Shown: positions 1 to 12,159 of the stretch, one piece after another | Numbering within the stretch: the stretch's first letter is position 1 | How the letters are laid out: the number at the start of each line of letters is the position of its first letter | Assembly: GCA_949710005.1 (NCBI GenBank) | Contig: OX453281.1 | Coordinates: forward strand, 28,366,339 to 28,430,338 | Direction: 5' to 3' | Source: Ricordea florida | Taxonomy: Eukaryota > Cnidaria > Anthozoa > Corallimorpharia > Ricordeidae | Length of the DNA: 64,000 nucleotides | Notes under the pieces: generated by a model | Told to the model about the DNA's origin: nothing | What the model saw: the letters and a program-made list of their open reading frames with translations, nothing else | Databases searched by the model: none | Program-made: the position numbers and the translations under genes

Positions 1-203
1 GAATCTTTGTCCAGTGTGGATTTGTTGTTGTTGTTGTTTTGTTTTATTTTGTTTTATTTTTTTTGATGTACAATGGACCATATGTTCTTGGATCACACTT
101 ATCCAAATCCATATCACACTAATGGAACTCTCCCTCAGACTCTTCGGTTATGAAATATTAGAGGCAGTCACTGCTTACTGTATGATCTTACATTTCTTTT
201 TAG

Positions 204-1194
204 CCTTTGTCCGCAGCGATAGGCCTGCCAAGTTTCCTAATCTGAGGATAAATGTAAGTTTTTTTCTGAGTAGGGCAAGTAGATCCCAGTGTTTTGGTCT
301 GACCCTTGTACATGAAATTTCATCTGTCTTCCTCTCACATTCATGTGTGGGTTGGTTGGTTGGTTGGTTGGTTGGTTGGTGGGTGGGTTGGTTGGTTGGT
401 TGGTTGGTGGGTGGGTTGGTTGGTTGGTTGGTTGGTTGGTTGGTTGAGATCAAAATAATAATTATGGACTGATAGCAGCTGCCAGAGGCACCTTTACAAG
501 CTGACATCCGAGAAAAATGAATTGTAACAATTGTGAAGTGCCATGGACAGATAGTGGGGTATGGCACTCTATAAGTGAAACTTGATTTGATTTTATGTTT
601 TTAAAATAAATTCAACATTATGTAAGGTAGTAAACAAATGGACTTGAAAGTTGTCCATGCACTTTTCCCGGTTTTGGTATTGAGATTTGATTGTTATTTT
701 ACCCTACAGCTATGTGGCCTTTTCAGAAACTGGATCTGAAAATTCCTTAACTTGTTTTAATATTAATTTAAAAATATTAATATCTCTTTAATTTTTTTAG
801 TTTGTTCGAGGGGCAGATCCAACTCTTAAACTTCATGATGAAGATAACCAAGTCAAAGAGCTTCTGAGGTTTGTAACATATGTACACATAAATGTTTTTA
901 TCCTAAGCAGGGTCATAATGTATGGACAGAGCACAGTGAGGTTGGTATGTCTTGACCTTGAGCAAAATATTTTTCTGTGCAGCCGTCTAACTCAGTCAAT
1001 TAAAGTACATGATAATATTATCTTGTATGTGGGGCTTGAACCATTGAACTCTAGGTCTTAATAATAACAGTATGAGAGAAAGCACCATTGACACTGTTGC
1101 CCCTCATTGGTTTTTTTGTGTATTTCCCTTCAGCATTGAGAAGTGGAATACAGATAGTGTTGAGGAATTCCTCAATGAAAGACTCATGAAGTAA
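204..1194 (+). CDS. SELENOF: Selenoprotein F (15-kDa selenoprotein), last three coding exons, 5' partial
   Basis: Three exons can be joined: 204-253, 801-868 and 1134-1194 (stop TAA). Each has AG/GT borders and phases match (2 nt carried in, phase 0, then AG|C). The peptide begins [16 protein letters not shown], continues [16 protein letters not shown] and ends [17 protein letters not shown]. This aligns with the C-terminal thioredoxin-like part of SELENOF, where the human protein has AFVRSDK, YVRGSDP and [11 protein letters not shown]. In the family the protein sits in the ER lumen, binds UDP-glucose:glycoprotein glucosyltransferase and takes part in glycoprotein quality control. Its selenocysteine is about a dozen residues before FVRSD, so the UGA(Sec) codon and N-terminus lie outside the window. 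A SECIS element follows in the 3' UTR and independently confirms the call. Confidence 0.93.
348..446 (+). repeat. (GGTT)n tetranucleotide microsatellite
   Basis: About 24 units of GGTT with occasional GGTG interruptions, inside the first visible SELENOF intron. It reads through as Gly/Trp/Leu/Val or Pro/Thr/Asn/Gln low complexity on the two strands, so open frames across it are artefacts. Confidence 0.95.
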
Positions 1195-3751
1195 ATCAGC
1201 TGGTTCAATGGCTTATGCAGTGACTGTGGAGTGTTATTTGTGATGTACATCATGATGAAAACTTTACTAGAAACCTTTGTTTGGTGTGTGAAGTTGGATG
1301 GAAAGATGTACATTATATGACTTGTAGTTTTTTATGTATAGTCTACAACAAAGAACTTATTTTAATTCAGTACAATGCTGTATCATTCTAACTTTGTATT
1401 TATAAATTGTAATCCTCTTATGTCCGACCTATTCTGCCTATAGTTGTTTGAAAGCAAATCTAATTTGGAGCACTGTTGTTTAGATCACTTATCACTATCA
1501 GTCTTTTTTTAGAGTATAAAATGTAATCAAAATGTTGAGTGGATCTGCGCAAAATCAGGCATGTAGACAAGCCCTTTGCGGTATTATATTGCTCTTCAAC
1601 TCAATGCATCTACTCTGCCTTTTAATACTCTCTTGGTATGCCCTAAATGCAAAAAGTTGTTGTTACAACACAAAAGTTGTATTCAGAGGTGATCAGCTGA
1701 ATATGGAATGATTGAGCAAATTAGTTATTAAATAGTCATGGGATGGAAGGTAATGTTGTAGAACCACCTAAAAACAGCTGTGAAGGGGAACAAGGAAATG
1801 GTTTCACTTGCTTCTTCTGGTGACTTTGTATAACAAATTTATGATGGTGCTGTTTCCAGTTTTATTAGGCAATTCATGACAGTTCTACTGCAATTATGAT
1901 GACTTTACTTTAAACTAATCTGGCTTGTAAGGTTTGAGCTTACAGCAGTGGTATTTACTGTTGCAAGTTTGTTTCAATAAAGCTGGTTTGTACCTCAAAT
2001 CATGTGAAATGTTGAGCAAAATAAATATTGTAGTGTAACTGCTGATCAATCAGAATGCTCTGGTTTATTAAGAACATTTCCTGGCTGTTGTAAACTTTAC
2101 TCTCAGTTTGGTATAAACTCAACCAATATTTATTGCAGACCCCTGCCCACTGAGGCTTGACTATATTTATCCAGATGTGTTCAGTTATTGGTAATGGTAG
2201 CTATGTAAAATGAATGAGACGAAAAAATCAGTCACTTTTTTCACTGAAGACTTTTACTCCAGAAAAAATGATGTAAGCACTTTCAACAATCAAACATCAA
2301 TACAAATCTGTGCAAAAATGTTTTCAACATTCAAATCTTTACTAAACTCATTTTCAAATCTGCTTCAAAATTGCAAATCATTTTTAGTTTATCAAATAAA
2401 CTTAATTATTGAGCACAATAAAACAGTGTGAAATCTCATAAGATGCAACATCAAAATGCAGTCAAATAATAAATCACTCTTTATGTCAGGTGTTTAAGTC
2501 CAGAGACAAACATTTTTGGGAAATTGAGAGCAACTTCGGAGTCACTCACCAGGCTGTAAACATCCCCACTGTGCAGATTATGCAACTTTAAATATTATAC
2601 ACAAAAGGATGTTCTAACTAAAAGCAACAATTGTTATTGCTTTGATCATTAAAACTGAGCCTTTAATTATCAATACTGCAACTAAGCTCTTAATTACATA
2701 AACTTGATAGTTGAGTTTTTACAGTAAATCATCGTGCAGGATCAAAAAAAATCATGCCGGACTAAAATTCACAAACTGTAGCATGCATGTAAGCAACCCG
2801 TATTTCCTGTTTTCTTCTGTATGCAACAACAAGGAAATACAAGACACTGCAGGAAAGCTCTATAATAAATGCTTCAAAATTAATATTTTAAATAATCTAT
2901 AACTTAATAATTTTAATAGGCCGTTTGGCTATTGTGGCAAAAATGCTGCTTTTTTAAAACCTCACTAGTCCCACAAGCCATGCATTGGGTCCCTCTGCAA
3001 ACTCTGCAACAATATGTCATTAAACCCTGAAACATAAATTGGAGTGAATGCTATACAGAATAATAATTTACAGTTTACTTCTACACATTTCTTCAAATCT
3101 AGTAACTTCATCCTCACAATAACTTCTTCCTACTCTCCTGCTTCCTGTTTTAAAACTTAAGTCCAGTTATTAAGTTTCTTCACCCTTCATTTACATAGAA
3201 GACAGTGTCCAACACATTTGTTGCAATAATCATCCTATTCCTTAGGAAATTTGCCAACATAAATTTAAGTGATCTTATATTGATCTTATAATTGCATGGC
3301 CCAATTAAAGGAGGGCTATTTGTTAAATCAATCAACTTTTAACAATGACTGCATCTACTGAGGTTTGACAAAAATTTTTCCCAACTTCAACACTTGGGAC
3401 TTCAGCAGCAGCTTTATGGCACCATCAGCACTCTGATTAGTATTATATGCCATCAACATATTTACAAATGATCAAATGAAATGGATAGAAGAACAAAAAA
3501 ATCAATGGAAAATACTCTAACACATGGTGAAACATCCAAATTACCTCAGTCTTCACTCCTTCACTCCCAGTAGTATCTATTCATTATCAAGCAAACATGT
3601 TATTAGAATTAGCTGGAGAAGGTCATTAACTTGAGGATAATGAGGCAATGTACAAAAATTCTCCAAACTAACATGTGAAAGACAATCACTGCTAACTCAG
3701 ATCATGGGAGTGAAAGGTTTAGTGGATGTACAGTGATAGGGTTTTATCAAG
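1195..3751. other. SELENOF 3' UTR, then intergenic spacer
   Basis: After the SELENOF stop comes the SECIS, then AT-rich 3' UTR with a polyadenylation signal AATAAA at 1976-1981. From about 2020 to 3751 I see only AT-rich sequence without convincing coding potential. Its last part must hold the 3' UTR of the leftward Kelch gene. Small open frames at 2210-2431 and 2711-2902 show no family features. Confidence 0.7.
1243..1313 (+). promoter_or_regulatory. SECIS element in the SELENOF 3' UTR
   Basis: The 71-nt hairpin starts 48 nt after the stop codon. Helix I is a perfect 9-bp pairing of ATGTACATC (1243-1251) with GATGTACAT (1305-1313). The 5' side of the non-Watson-Crick quartet is ATGA at 1255-1258 and the 3' side is GGAT at 1296-1299. 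Helix II pairs AACTTTAC (1260-1267) with GTGAAGTT (reading 1288-1295, one G-U wobble). Exactly 12 nt after ATGA is the apical AAA (1271-1273), followed by a small ACC/GGT top helix, which suggests form 2. Such elements recruit SBP2 and the selenocysteine-specific elongation factor so that an upstream UGA is decoded as Sec. Confidence 0.88.
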
Positions 3752-6700
3752 TCAAAAGTAGTTAAAAAAGTTCCATTTGTCTGCCTTGACATCAAAACAC
3801 TCAATGGTTTTCAGAAATGATGAGCCACTGAATCCACCAACAGCATAGATGTATTCACCAATGACAACCACGCCAACATTATGACGAGGAGTGTTCATAC
3901 TGGCAACAGCCACCCATTCCCCAGTGGGTGGATTGTAACACTCAACACTGTTCAGAAAACTTGTGCCATCAGAACCTCCAATAACATACAACTTGCCATG
4001 GATAACTGCCGCACCTGCACCACGGCGTGGGGTTTTCATTGGTGGAATGAATGACCAGTGGTCTTCTTCAGGATCATAGCATTCAACTGAGCTGAAGCAG
4101 GTCCAGCCATTGTAGCCTCCAATAGCATACAGCTTGCCATCTAAAGCCTCTACACACAGGTTGTTACGTTCAGTGTTCAGTGGTGAAACTCTTAACCACT
4201 CTGCCTTTATAGGATTGTACACCTCAACACTCTTTAAGTTTCTTGGTCCTTCATAGCCACCAACAGCATAGATCAGACCATTGATAACACCTGTTCCAAA
4301 GCTGCAACGACACTGGAGCATTGAAGGTGCAAAGGCCCAACTGTCTGTAGCTGCATCATACTTCTCAACAGTATTTAGCTCTGTCTGTCCATTGGAACCA
4401 CCAAATGCAAAGATTTGGCCATTAACCACTTTAGATTCAAGTCTCCCTCTCTGCCAGTTCATACTCTGCACAGGCATCCACTCATTTGTCTGTGGGTCAT
4501 ACTGTTCTACAGTATCCAGACAGTCTCCTCTGTCATAACCACCAATGGCATACAACTTCCCATCAAGTTCCACAGCTCCAACACTACAACGACCTGTTAA
4601 CAATTTGACAAAATTGCATGTCTTGAAACAAAAAAAGACAATTATAATGAACACCAATATTTACAATAATAATAATCATAAATATCACTTTAGATCAACA
4701 TAAAGTACTATTAATAGTCCTATTACTGCTAATAGTAATTCTTACCATTTTTCTTTTTTTTTGTGGTGTCAAAGTTCAAATTGGTGTTTAGTTGAACTCT
4801 CTTCATTCACATATTTTCTTTTCCTCTTTTTACATCACATTTTTTTACCAGCTACTTTTTGGCATTAAACTTGTACAACATTTAGATCTTAAAATGCAAA
4901 CTTTAATTCAAATCACTGATGACTGTCTCTGCTTTTGCTTGGTGAAATTGGTAATGGTACTCTAGGGTCAATTGTTGACAATGTAGAATTCAAAAGCCCA
5001 TGAGATGGCAAAGAGTTCTTTCCAAAGACACAAACAAGTTGCTTGCAACCAATCCCACTCCATTAAGTTGTGACTGTTGTATTGTGGCAAGATTTCCGCA
5101 CAGGTCCCTACTTCATTATGCATATGGTCCTTTGATTCAAGAAAATAGTGATAACAATAGATATCCTTTGGGTCTGTTGCTCTTTGTTCTTCTTAGAGGT
5201 TTTTTCTTCAAAACAGTAGTGCAAATGCATGATTAATTTGTCCTGCATGCATAATGAAGTAGGGATCTGTGCGGAAATCATTCCATGTATTGTTACCACT
5301 GTGCACCAGAGCGTCCAAAGGCAAAATGCCAGAAATAAATAAAACATCTGACTAGATATCTGGGGTCTTGGCTCGGGTGCATCTGATCTGTGCTTAAATG
5401 ATGTAAGCACTGGTGAGATCCTACTTACCTCTACTCATTGGAGCAAGTAATACCCACTCCTCCCCCACAGATGAGTCACTTGAAACTGAGGTACTACTAG
5501 ACAACTGTGCTTGAGTGTGAACAGATATTGCCACCAACATCCCTCCAAGAGTAGCCACTCCCACAGAGCAATTATCATTACTCTGTACAGCACCAATCAA
5601 CTGGAAGCCCTTATCACCAAACTGAGATGACCTTTTTCTCTTGTTGTTATTTTCCAAGTAGACCATTGGATCTTCTTCATCTTCACTACTGTTTGTTTCT
5701 ATCTTGGAGAGCTGTTCCAGTGAAGAGTGATGGATGTATTCTCGTTGAGCCTGTGTAGTGATAACCTTGGGACTCTCTTCACTTGAATCTAATTCTTCCA
5801 GAGTGCATTCCTTCAGCTCGTTATCAGCAGTTAGGAACATAATGTATGTCTTCTCTAGTAGCATCCCCAAGCTAATGTTTCCATCCTAATTTTCAACAAA
5901 ATTGGCTTTAACTCAGCTCTATATCATCATATCTAAACAGAACTCAGCCATATTTCCACATCACCACATACTTCATTATGCATCTTTAGCTATAATGTCT
6001 AGGATAATGCCTGTGCAACAGCATGTTTAATGAATATCAGTAAAAATATTGGGTGATATGGAAGTCTATTCCAGGACTCCACCTATTTACTTGCCAATTA
6101 AACTGTAAAGACATGGCACAAAAAGAGAAAAAATACAAAGGCAAATGCTTACTGTGTGAAACAATCCTCAGTTAATACAACAGAAAACAAGAATTATTTC
6201 CCCAAATAATTTCATTTGTGCTTAGACTACTTTCTTAGTTCCCTCTGCAGGTAGGTTTCACACAAGCCTGGTAGAACAATAATTAATAAAAGTAACGACG
6301 ACAGGTGCAGAATGTAAGCAGATGATTGCACTGCTAACTCCCAAGGAACTCTCTCACATTAGCATGGTTCTACACCAAATTTCTCAAGGCAAGCTTAACT
6401 GTTAAATTTAAAACCTGAAGCGCGTTTCTATGTGCGAAATGTGAGCACTACTGCAGTATGTGTTAAATTTCTTCGGAATCTTCTAGCCTTGGCACATTAG
6501 TTTGTGTCAAGATTTTAACGGTCACTTCACACTTGGTAAAATTACAACAGGAAACGACACTAACAAGTGTCACTCGCATTCTGTGCCATGGCTTTCGATT
6601 TCCTTTGTTTTGACAACAGATTGTCTTCGAAAGAAGGCGAAAGCAAAAAATGCTGTACCAAGATTAAAAAAACATGGCAAAATTTGGTTGTGACGTAAAA

Positions 6701-7641
6701 AAACCGCAGACGTTACAACCGAATGACGAATTACATGCAACTGGTTATTCTCATCACGTTTATCAAAACTATTCGCGCGAAAATCATTTCCCGCGAAAAT
6801 GACTAGATTCCAACGGAATCAAACTCGGGTGCAAAAAAACATAGGTTACCGAATTCGAAAGAACCGCATTAACAGTTGAAAGATTAAAACATCAAACAGG
6901 TAACCTCATAATTTTGCTGGGGTATAAACTTCCTGATGGATTATGCATAACCATGGAGAACTTCCGTCAACAACTATTTTGGACAGAGCAGAACCCTGAA
7001 CGAACAAAAAAATTGACTACGAAAGCTGAGAAACTCACCTCAAGCTGCTTACGTGCCCAATTCATAACGACTTTACAAAGCTTCTCTGGCCCATGAGTTT
7101 CTTCCTGACGGCTGCTTGTGGAAGCCAATTCAATTTGAAGTCGCGGAAGCTGAAAGAAGTCTTTCTTGTGGTAGATTTCCTCGACGTTCCTTTCGATAAA
7201 TTTATCAACTGCGACCATTAAACCCGGGCAATTGCTTGCTTCTGCGAAGGCTCTCACAGTCATCCAGTCCAGAGGGACAATTTTTTCTCGAATGAACTGT
7301 TCCACTGCATCCTCGACCGCTTTTACGCCAAGCAATCTTGCGGCTATGTACAGGTTTGTAGCCTGGTCGGGCTGCACGTTCAGCTTGGCAGTGTAAGCAA
7401 ACTCCACGAGAGCTTCCACAGCGTTGGGCTCGACACCATCTAGGGCGATAGCATAAACAGTGTCTTCTTTGTTGTCTTCCTTTTCGAAAAGCTTTGGTAT
7501 GGTTGCCGCCAAAACAGAACGATGGCCTCTGATTTCATTTTCGCGGACTTTCAGAACAGCATCGCAGTACAGCCCGGATTTTCGCTGTTGGTTAAGCGAA
7601 TCCAGGACACGTCGAACATGTCCGTCACTTTCAAAATTCAT
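3752..7641 (-). CDS. IVNS1ABP: IVNS1ABP-like BTB-BACK-Kelch protein
   Basis: Three coding exons on the minus strand, 7641-7039, 5885-5429 and 4593-3752, join in frame to 633 residues (human IVNS1ABP has 642). Exon 1 encodes the BTB domain (from MNFESDGHVRRVL; HRSVLAATIPKLFE is the core) and most of BACK (to WARKQLE). Exon 2 is an acidic, Ser-rich linker ending LLAPMSRG. Exon 3 carries six Kelch blades, each with a GG doublet and a downstream Tyr/Trp (for example LYAIGGYNGWTCFSSVECYD), ending NFFNYF. The exon plan, the linker and the last blades (RRGAGAAVIHGKLYV, IYAVGGFSGSSFL) fit IVNS1ABP better than other KLHL proteins. Family members are actin-associated Cullin-3 adaptors. The start is the first ATG; an upstream GTG extends the frame but is not a plausible start. 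Confidence 0.88.
5091..5279. repeat. Inverted-repeat element (MITE-like) in the Kelch gene intron 2
   Basis: A 33-bp sequence at 5091-5123 recurs inverted at 5247-5279 with one mismatch (core CCCTACTTCATTATGCAT). The 123-bp centre is AT-rich and noncoding. A 15-bp match to the inner end (TACTTCATTATGCAT) occurs alone near 5970. No clear target duplication is visible. Confidence 0.7.
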
Positions 7642-7681
7642 CTTCCCGGCTTCTGAAAACGATCTGGCTTTTCCCACTTTC

Positions 7682-8260
7682 TCGTGGTGCTATTGGCAAA
7701 AACCAAGTAGAATAACACATTATCAGTCCAAGGGTTTACATGAGAAATACATGCAAGGCTTTAAGGCAAAAAAAGCGATTCACTCTGACATATATCGTAA
7801 TTAAGCCATGCGAGCCAACACGTATGTTAGTCTTTGACATGTGAGGGATAAAAATGTCTGAGAAAACGTGGAGAATCCCTTTTGTAAAGTTAAGGGGCAA
7901 TAAAATTAGTACAAAAATAAGAGTTGCGGATTAATAAATGAAAACTCAAGGACTACCTTCATTTTTGGCGGTTTTCACAAGGTTTGAGTTCTTGAGCCTT
8001 GAGTAGCACCTGCCAGAGCAATGTATCCCGCTTTCTATATAAAAGCTGTCCGTTGATGGCAATTCCAGGCAAAACCCCGGAGAGACGAACGTTTTCTGCA
8101 TCAGAGAGGGGCCGTTTCCTCCGAGACATATGCTTTTCCGCACGCTACAGGGTAAAACACTGCAATAAGGAATAGGATTTGAAAAGTCCACGTGAAAAGA
8201 TCGCTGCCGAAAGATCCGATTGACGTCATTGATTCCTATTGGTTCAAAGTAACAAAAGGA
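7682..8260 (-). promoter_or_regulatory. Promoter and probable 5' UTR exon of the IVNS1ABP-like gene
   Basis: On the minus strand a donor-like CAG|gtgct at 8010/8009 and an acceptor-like ccaatag just before 7699 could frame a noncoding first exon upstream of the ATG. Above it is a full cAMP-response-type site TGACGTCA at 8221-8228 and an inverted CCAAT box (CTATTGG) at 8236-8242. The arrangement suits a housekeeping promoter firing leftward. The exon borders are inferred from splice-like sequences only. Confidence 0.5.
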
Positions 8261-8495
8261 TTGTCATTGATAACACCAAAGGGAGACAGAGCCTGACGAC
8301 TGCGCGATGACAACGATCTTAATTAAAATTTCCTTAATATGAATAATATCCACATTTTCGAAATCTCAGCTGGTATAGATGAAAAAGTTTCTCGATTAAT
8401 TCCATAATTAAAACAATAACAAAAAAAACTTAAATATCAATCTGTGGGGATAGTTTCTAAAGAAACTGTTGCTGCGTCGGTGGGGGATTGAAGAA

Positions 8496-8614
8496 CAAGA
8501 ACTATTGGGATAATCAAACGAATTGATAAAGTAAGTTGTACCCCCGTAAGGTAAAAGTTAAACCACCGTACGTTACTTTATTTTAAAATTCATTTGATTA
8601 TCCCGATTTCTTGT
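8496..8614. mobile_element. Hairpin MITE, about 119 bp
   Basis: Imperfect terminal inverted repeats of roughly 40 bp. The left arm contains GGGATAATCAAACGAATT and the right arm the complement of GGGATAATCAAATGAATT. No coding capacity. Target duplication is not clear. Confidence 0.65.
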
Positions 8615-11376
8615 GCTTAAAATATCAATCCCTGCCGGGTTATTTAACTACCGCCGGCAAACTGAGGTTTCATGACAAGGATCATGTCACGCAATACCTC
8701 TCCACTGGGTTTAAATTTAGCGACAAAAGGACAAATTCCCCTGGCAGATACGTCACACCTTTTGTAAACTCTTTTTTCATTTTTTTTTTTTTTTTTTTTT
8801 GAAGTTAAACGGTATTTAAGATCTTCAGGGTAGCCCATCACCCTGTGACCGCTTTAAACAGAAAGCATTTCTGTGGCTGAAGCCAGCCCAGTTCGCTTGC
8901 GCTAGATTCGCGCTCTTTTGGGTCACGTGACCTTAGTAGCGAAGTAGTGTGGTTGTGTTCAGACCAATATTTATTTCTCGCTAGTTCAGCGTGTATTCGT
9001 TTTCATTATTCGGTCATTTCGCTGTACAAGGCTGGACAAGGTACACAACCTTTCATTTACCTCCTGTATTTCTAGTTGTCCTTTCATAGTGTTGTTTATG
9101 TTGTCTTCTTCACAAGTCGATTTCTTGGTGTATAGTTCGGTAAGGCCTATCTTTGTATTTTCTTTTAGTTTTACGGTTTCAGTTTGGACCAGTAAAATCC
9201 CAGCTATAACTACGACTTGGTTGGTTGAATCATCTGTAGTTACAATTTCGTAATCTCAATTACGCTCCTAAAGTATAACTTGTCAATACGTCACAGCAAT
9301 TTACACAAGATTTACGCAATTTAATTTTTTTCTCTTCTGGGGGTTCGTAGAATGAGGCTGTTAATTTAGGAATTTCAATAGAAGCCGACTGCTAGCTGGC
9401 GCGATTAGTAGAACAGTAGTTCTACTATGGTCTGGCCTGTCACTGCCGTGATTTCCAAAACTCTATCTCCTTACAATTACAAGGAATATATACAATTGTA
9501 TCTTACCACATATGTTCCTTACTTGCCACTACTCCGTCATCTTTCAGACTATACAATTGTAGCGGGAAACAAGTTTGAAATTATCTTTTTCCTTAATCCT
9601 CAAGACGCTATTCAACAATACAAACTTTGACATCTTGGATTAACTGTGAAAATTGAAAAATTATTGTTTGAGTGTGACTTAACCCACTATTGCCCCAGTT
9701 AGGTCTTAGCATAGGAAGGTAAACAATGGCTGCATATGACGCAAAAGATGATCATTTTTGCTAAAAATATTTTCATTTACCAGTTATTCTGAGCAGTTCG
9801 ATAATATGTCTTCCTTTACCTAGAACAGCTGTGCAAAAATCAAATAATTAAATACATGAAAATATCGCTGCCAGAGTAGAGACATGGCCCCAGCTCACCC
9901 CACTGAAGTAAACATTTACACACATATAAAATACTAATTAAAAAAAGTAAGATATAATACACACTGTTATTGGTTAATAGTTGTGTTTGTATTAGTCTGT
10001 ACAAACATGGTTTTGACGTCACCTTTGAAGTGACAAGGGGCATAGTGTTTGTTTGTGCAGGCTTTAATACACAAGCCTTGGTGTGTTTGGGAGGATTCTT
10101 GAGCAGATACAAATAATCAAGTTCTTACAGATTTCAATCTGTAAACTTCTTACCTTTAATGCCAATTTAGGTTTCCTGCCTTTTGCATCTTTATCTCGCA
10201 TCCTCAAACTTCTGAACTGAAATACCAAAGCTAATACTTGGTTACAACAATAATATACTACAATATTGATGTAATTTCAGTGAATGATGGGGCTGATGAT
10301 CCTTTGGGGCTTTTTTCAGCCGAAAGCTCTCAAATTGGAATTGTGTCACTTTTCATAATGATTCAAAAGGTCTCTCTCACCTAAATGTAATCACTACTGC
10401 ACATTAATTTGCAGTGCATGCCCACTCATTTGCATTCCCAAATGGTGCTATAAAATTCCTCTCTCCTCTTAAGAGATGACTCTCTACACATCACCTCCCC
10501 TTAACCATTTAAGTCCCAGTAGTTACCAGCATCCAATCTCTCATTACAGTATTCACTGTTCATCAGCTATTCATGTGGTGAGAATAATGACAATGATCAC
10601 CAAAAAAAAATTGTATTGACACTTAAACAAGTTCTCACTAGTACCATAACAAATACATGAGAACAGTTTGGAGAAAATGAATATTGATATTGGGGCTTAA
10701 AGGATCGAATCTTTTTTGTCTATAAATCTCCACTGTTGACCACTTCCATGTTTAGATCACGACACCTGTGATACTTTACCTACTGAAAAATTCCCAACAT
10801 CGGAAGATTCCCAACATGGGATCCACACCAGTCCTGTTGTTAACAGTAATTCAAGAACAATGTTCAAGCATGGAACTCGAAGGTCATTTTGCCATAATTA
10901 ACAAGGTTTTGGACCTAATTTTTTTTCTTTATTATATAACACATAACAGCCATTGACCACACAGTCTCATGATTGTTTTCAGTAAAAATATGATGTACAC
11001 TGTACTACTTTACATTAATATTATTACATCATCTGTACAAGGACAAGTAAGCCTTTTTACTCTAAAAAATCCTGTAAATCCACAAAATCTTGCGTGCAAT
11101 TATTGCAACAAATGCGATAGTTCTTTCCTGCGGAGGTGAAGTAAACACACAAAAAAAAAGAAAATGGTGCAGGAATAAAAATGCACACAAGTACTGCATA
11201 TATATCATGCATAATAATAATAATTTTCTGTAATGATTTTAGCAAACAGCAAAAACGCCATGTCATCTCTAATCTGGGGACGAAAAAACAACTTTTCATC
11301 GATGAGGTTAGCAATGGTCGAACATGTTAATGACAAAAGGCAATGAAGACTAGCGGGTGGAATTTATACAGCTGTG
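8615..11376. other. Intergenic spacer between the Kelch gene and TMEM203
   Basis: No supported gene. It holds a poly(T) tract (about 8779-8800) and a short CpG-richer stretch around 8880-9060 containing the 12-bp palindrome GGTCACGTGACC (8931-8942). From 9100 to 11050 it is AT-rich noncoding sequence. The 3' UTR of TMEM203 presumably occupies part of 11050-11376. Short open frames (for example 9427-9630 and 9840-10112) show no recognisable domains. Confidence 0.6.
8931..8942. promoter_or_regulatory. Palindromic E-box (CLEAR/USF-type) in a CpG-rich patch
   Basis: GGTCACGTGACC is a perfect 12-bp palindrome containing the extended E-box GTCACGTGAC bound by MITF/TFE and USF factors in animals. 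It lies in a locally GC-richer stretch with no annotated transcript in either direction; a donor-like CAAG|gtacac lies about 100 bp downstream near 9040. Role inferred only. Confidence 0.4.
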
Positions 11377-11781
11377 TTAGTAATCCACTTGGCAAGCTCG
11401 AACAGCAAGCATCTTCAACAGGATAAAGAGTGGTACATGGATAACAGCGTAGTCGATGTCTCGAACACCCTCCAAACGCTGACATAAAGTGATCTTGTAA
11501 GTTAGCAACAAGGTAACCATACTCATACTCCATAACGTTCTGGTGGCTGCTAGACGCCTGTCGCCTTCCAGGAAAAGTCTTATAAATACGATGGCAGAGA
11601 AATAAGCTACACAACCATCGCAAGCAAATAACGGAGAGAAAACAGTCCACCAAGACATGTTTCCGCTTTCGAGTTTCACTGCTAGCAATATTGAAAACAC
11701 AGTAATTGAAACTACGTGAAGCCACAGTTCGAAGATCGACAAACCCAGCCATTTGATGACTTCTTTGAGTGTAAAAATCAT
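11377..11781 (-). CDS. TMEM203: TMEM203, four-pass ER membrane protein
   Basis: A single-exon frame of 134 residues starts MIFTLKEVIKWLGLSIFELW and ends LAVRACQVDY (human TMEM203 is 136 residues, also intronless in its coding region). Shared landmarks are the N-terminal WLG..FE, SWW.VF.P.FA.DG in the middle, the RLF..G..RLA motif, and the C-terminal SPLFILL..L.IRAC.V pattern, here PLFILLKMLAVRACQ. Four hydrophobic segments can be recognised. The vertebrate protein is an ER membrane protein involved in calcium handling and reported to bind STING. The frame stays open upstream to 11850, but the first 23 residues of that extension are not family-like, so the internal ATG at 11781 is preferred. 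Confidence 0.93.
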   Translation of the reverse strand: MIFTLKEVIKWLGLSIFELWLHVVSITVFSILLAVKLESGNMSWWTVFSPLFACDGCVAYFSAIVFIRLFLEGDRRLAATRTLWSMSMVTLLLTYKITLCQRLEGVRDIDYAVIHVPLFILLKMLAVRACQVDY

Positions 11782-11862
11782 CCTAGGTAGAAGGTTCTTC
11801 CTTGTAAGAGAAAGCCAACAGGTACAGTGTTTGTTGTCACGTATTACCACTATGCTTAGATT

Positions 11863-11876
11863 CCGCCGCCATTTTT
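11863..11876 (-). promoter_or_regulatory. YY1-type site upstream of TMEM203
   Basis: On the minus strand AAAATGGCGGCGG lies about 85 nt before the TMEM203 ATG. This fits the YY1 consensus that commonly marks transcription starts of housekeeping genes. Confidence 0.45.
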
Positions 11877-12159
11877 ACAGCCGTCGAAACTAATCACGCC
11901 AGGACTTGTGGTTAAAGATTTCGACTCCTCATGGGAGGGGTACTGAAATTTTTATCTGATATTTAACTCCTACAATCCACTTTTAAAAGAAATAGCGTTT
12001 ATGTTAATCGATTTTCGCGCATTTTTTTCTTCCAAACAATTAGCTCAAATCAAAAGCAATAGTGCTGCTTTTCTGGGATAGCCTTCTTCCCTGTCGACTG
12101 TGCCGAGTACCTCTCCCTCGGGGCAGGTTATGTAGACTCGAGGTTGGCGCAAATCGGTA

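Noticed and set aside
14-567. Overlapping open frames on both strands across the GGTT repeat
   Set aside because: They are produced by the tetranucleotide repeat and by SELENOF intron sequence; no domain.
7642-7677. Upstream extension of the Kelch protein starting at 7677
   Set aside because: The codon there is GTG, and the added residues are not family-like; the first ATG is at 7641.
7946-8191. 81-residue minus-strand frame upstream of the Kelch gene
   Set aside because: No domain, crosses a plausible 5' UTR exon donor, and sits in the promoter region.
11327-11752. 141-residue frame overlapping TMEM203
   Set aside because: Out-of-frame shadow of TMEM203 on the same strand.
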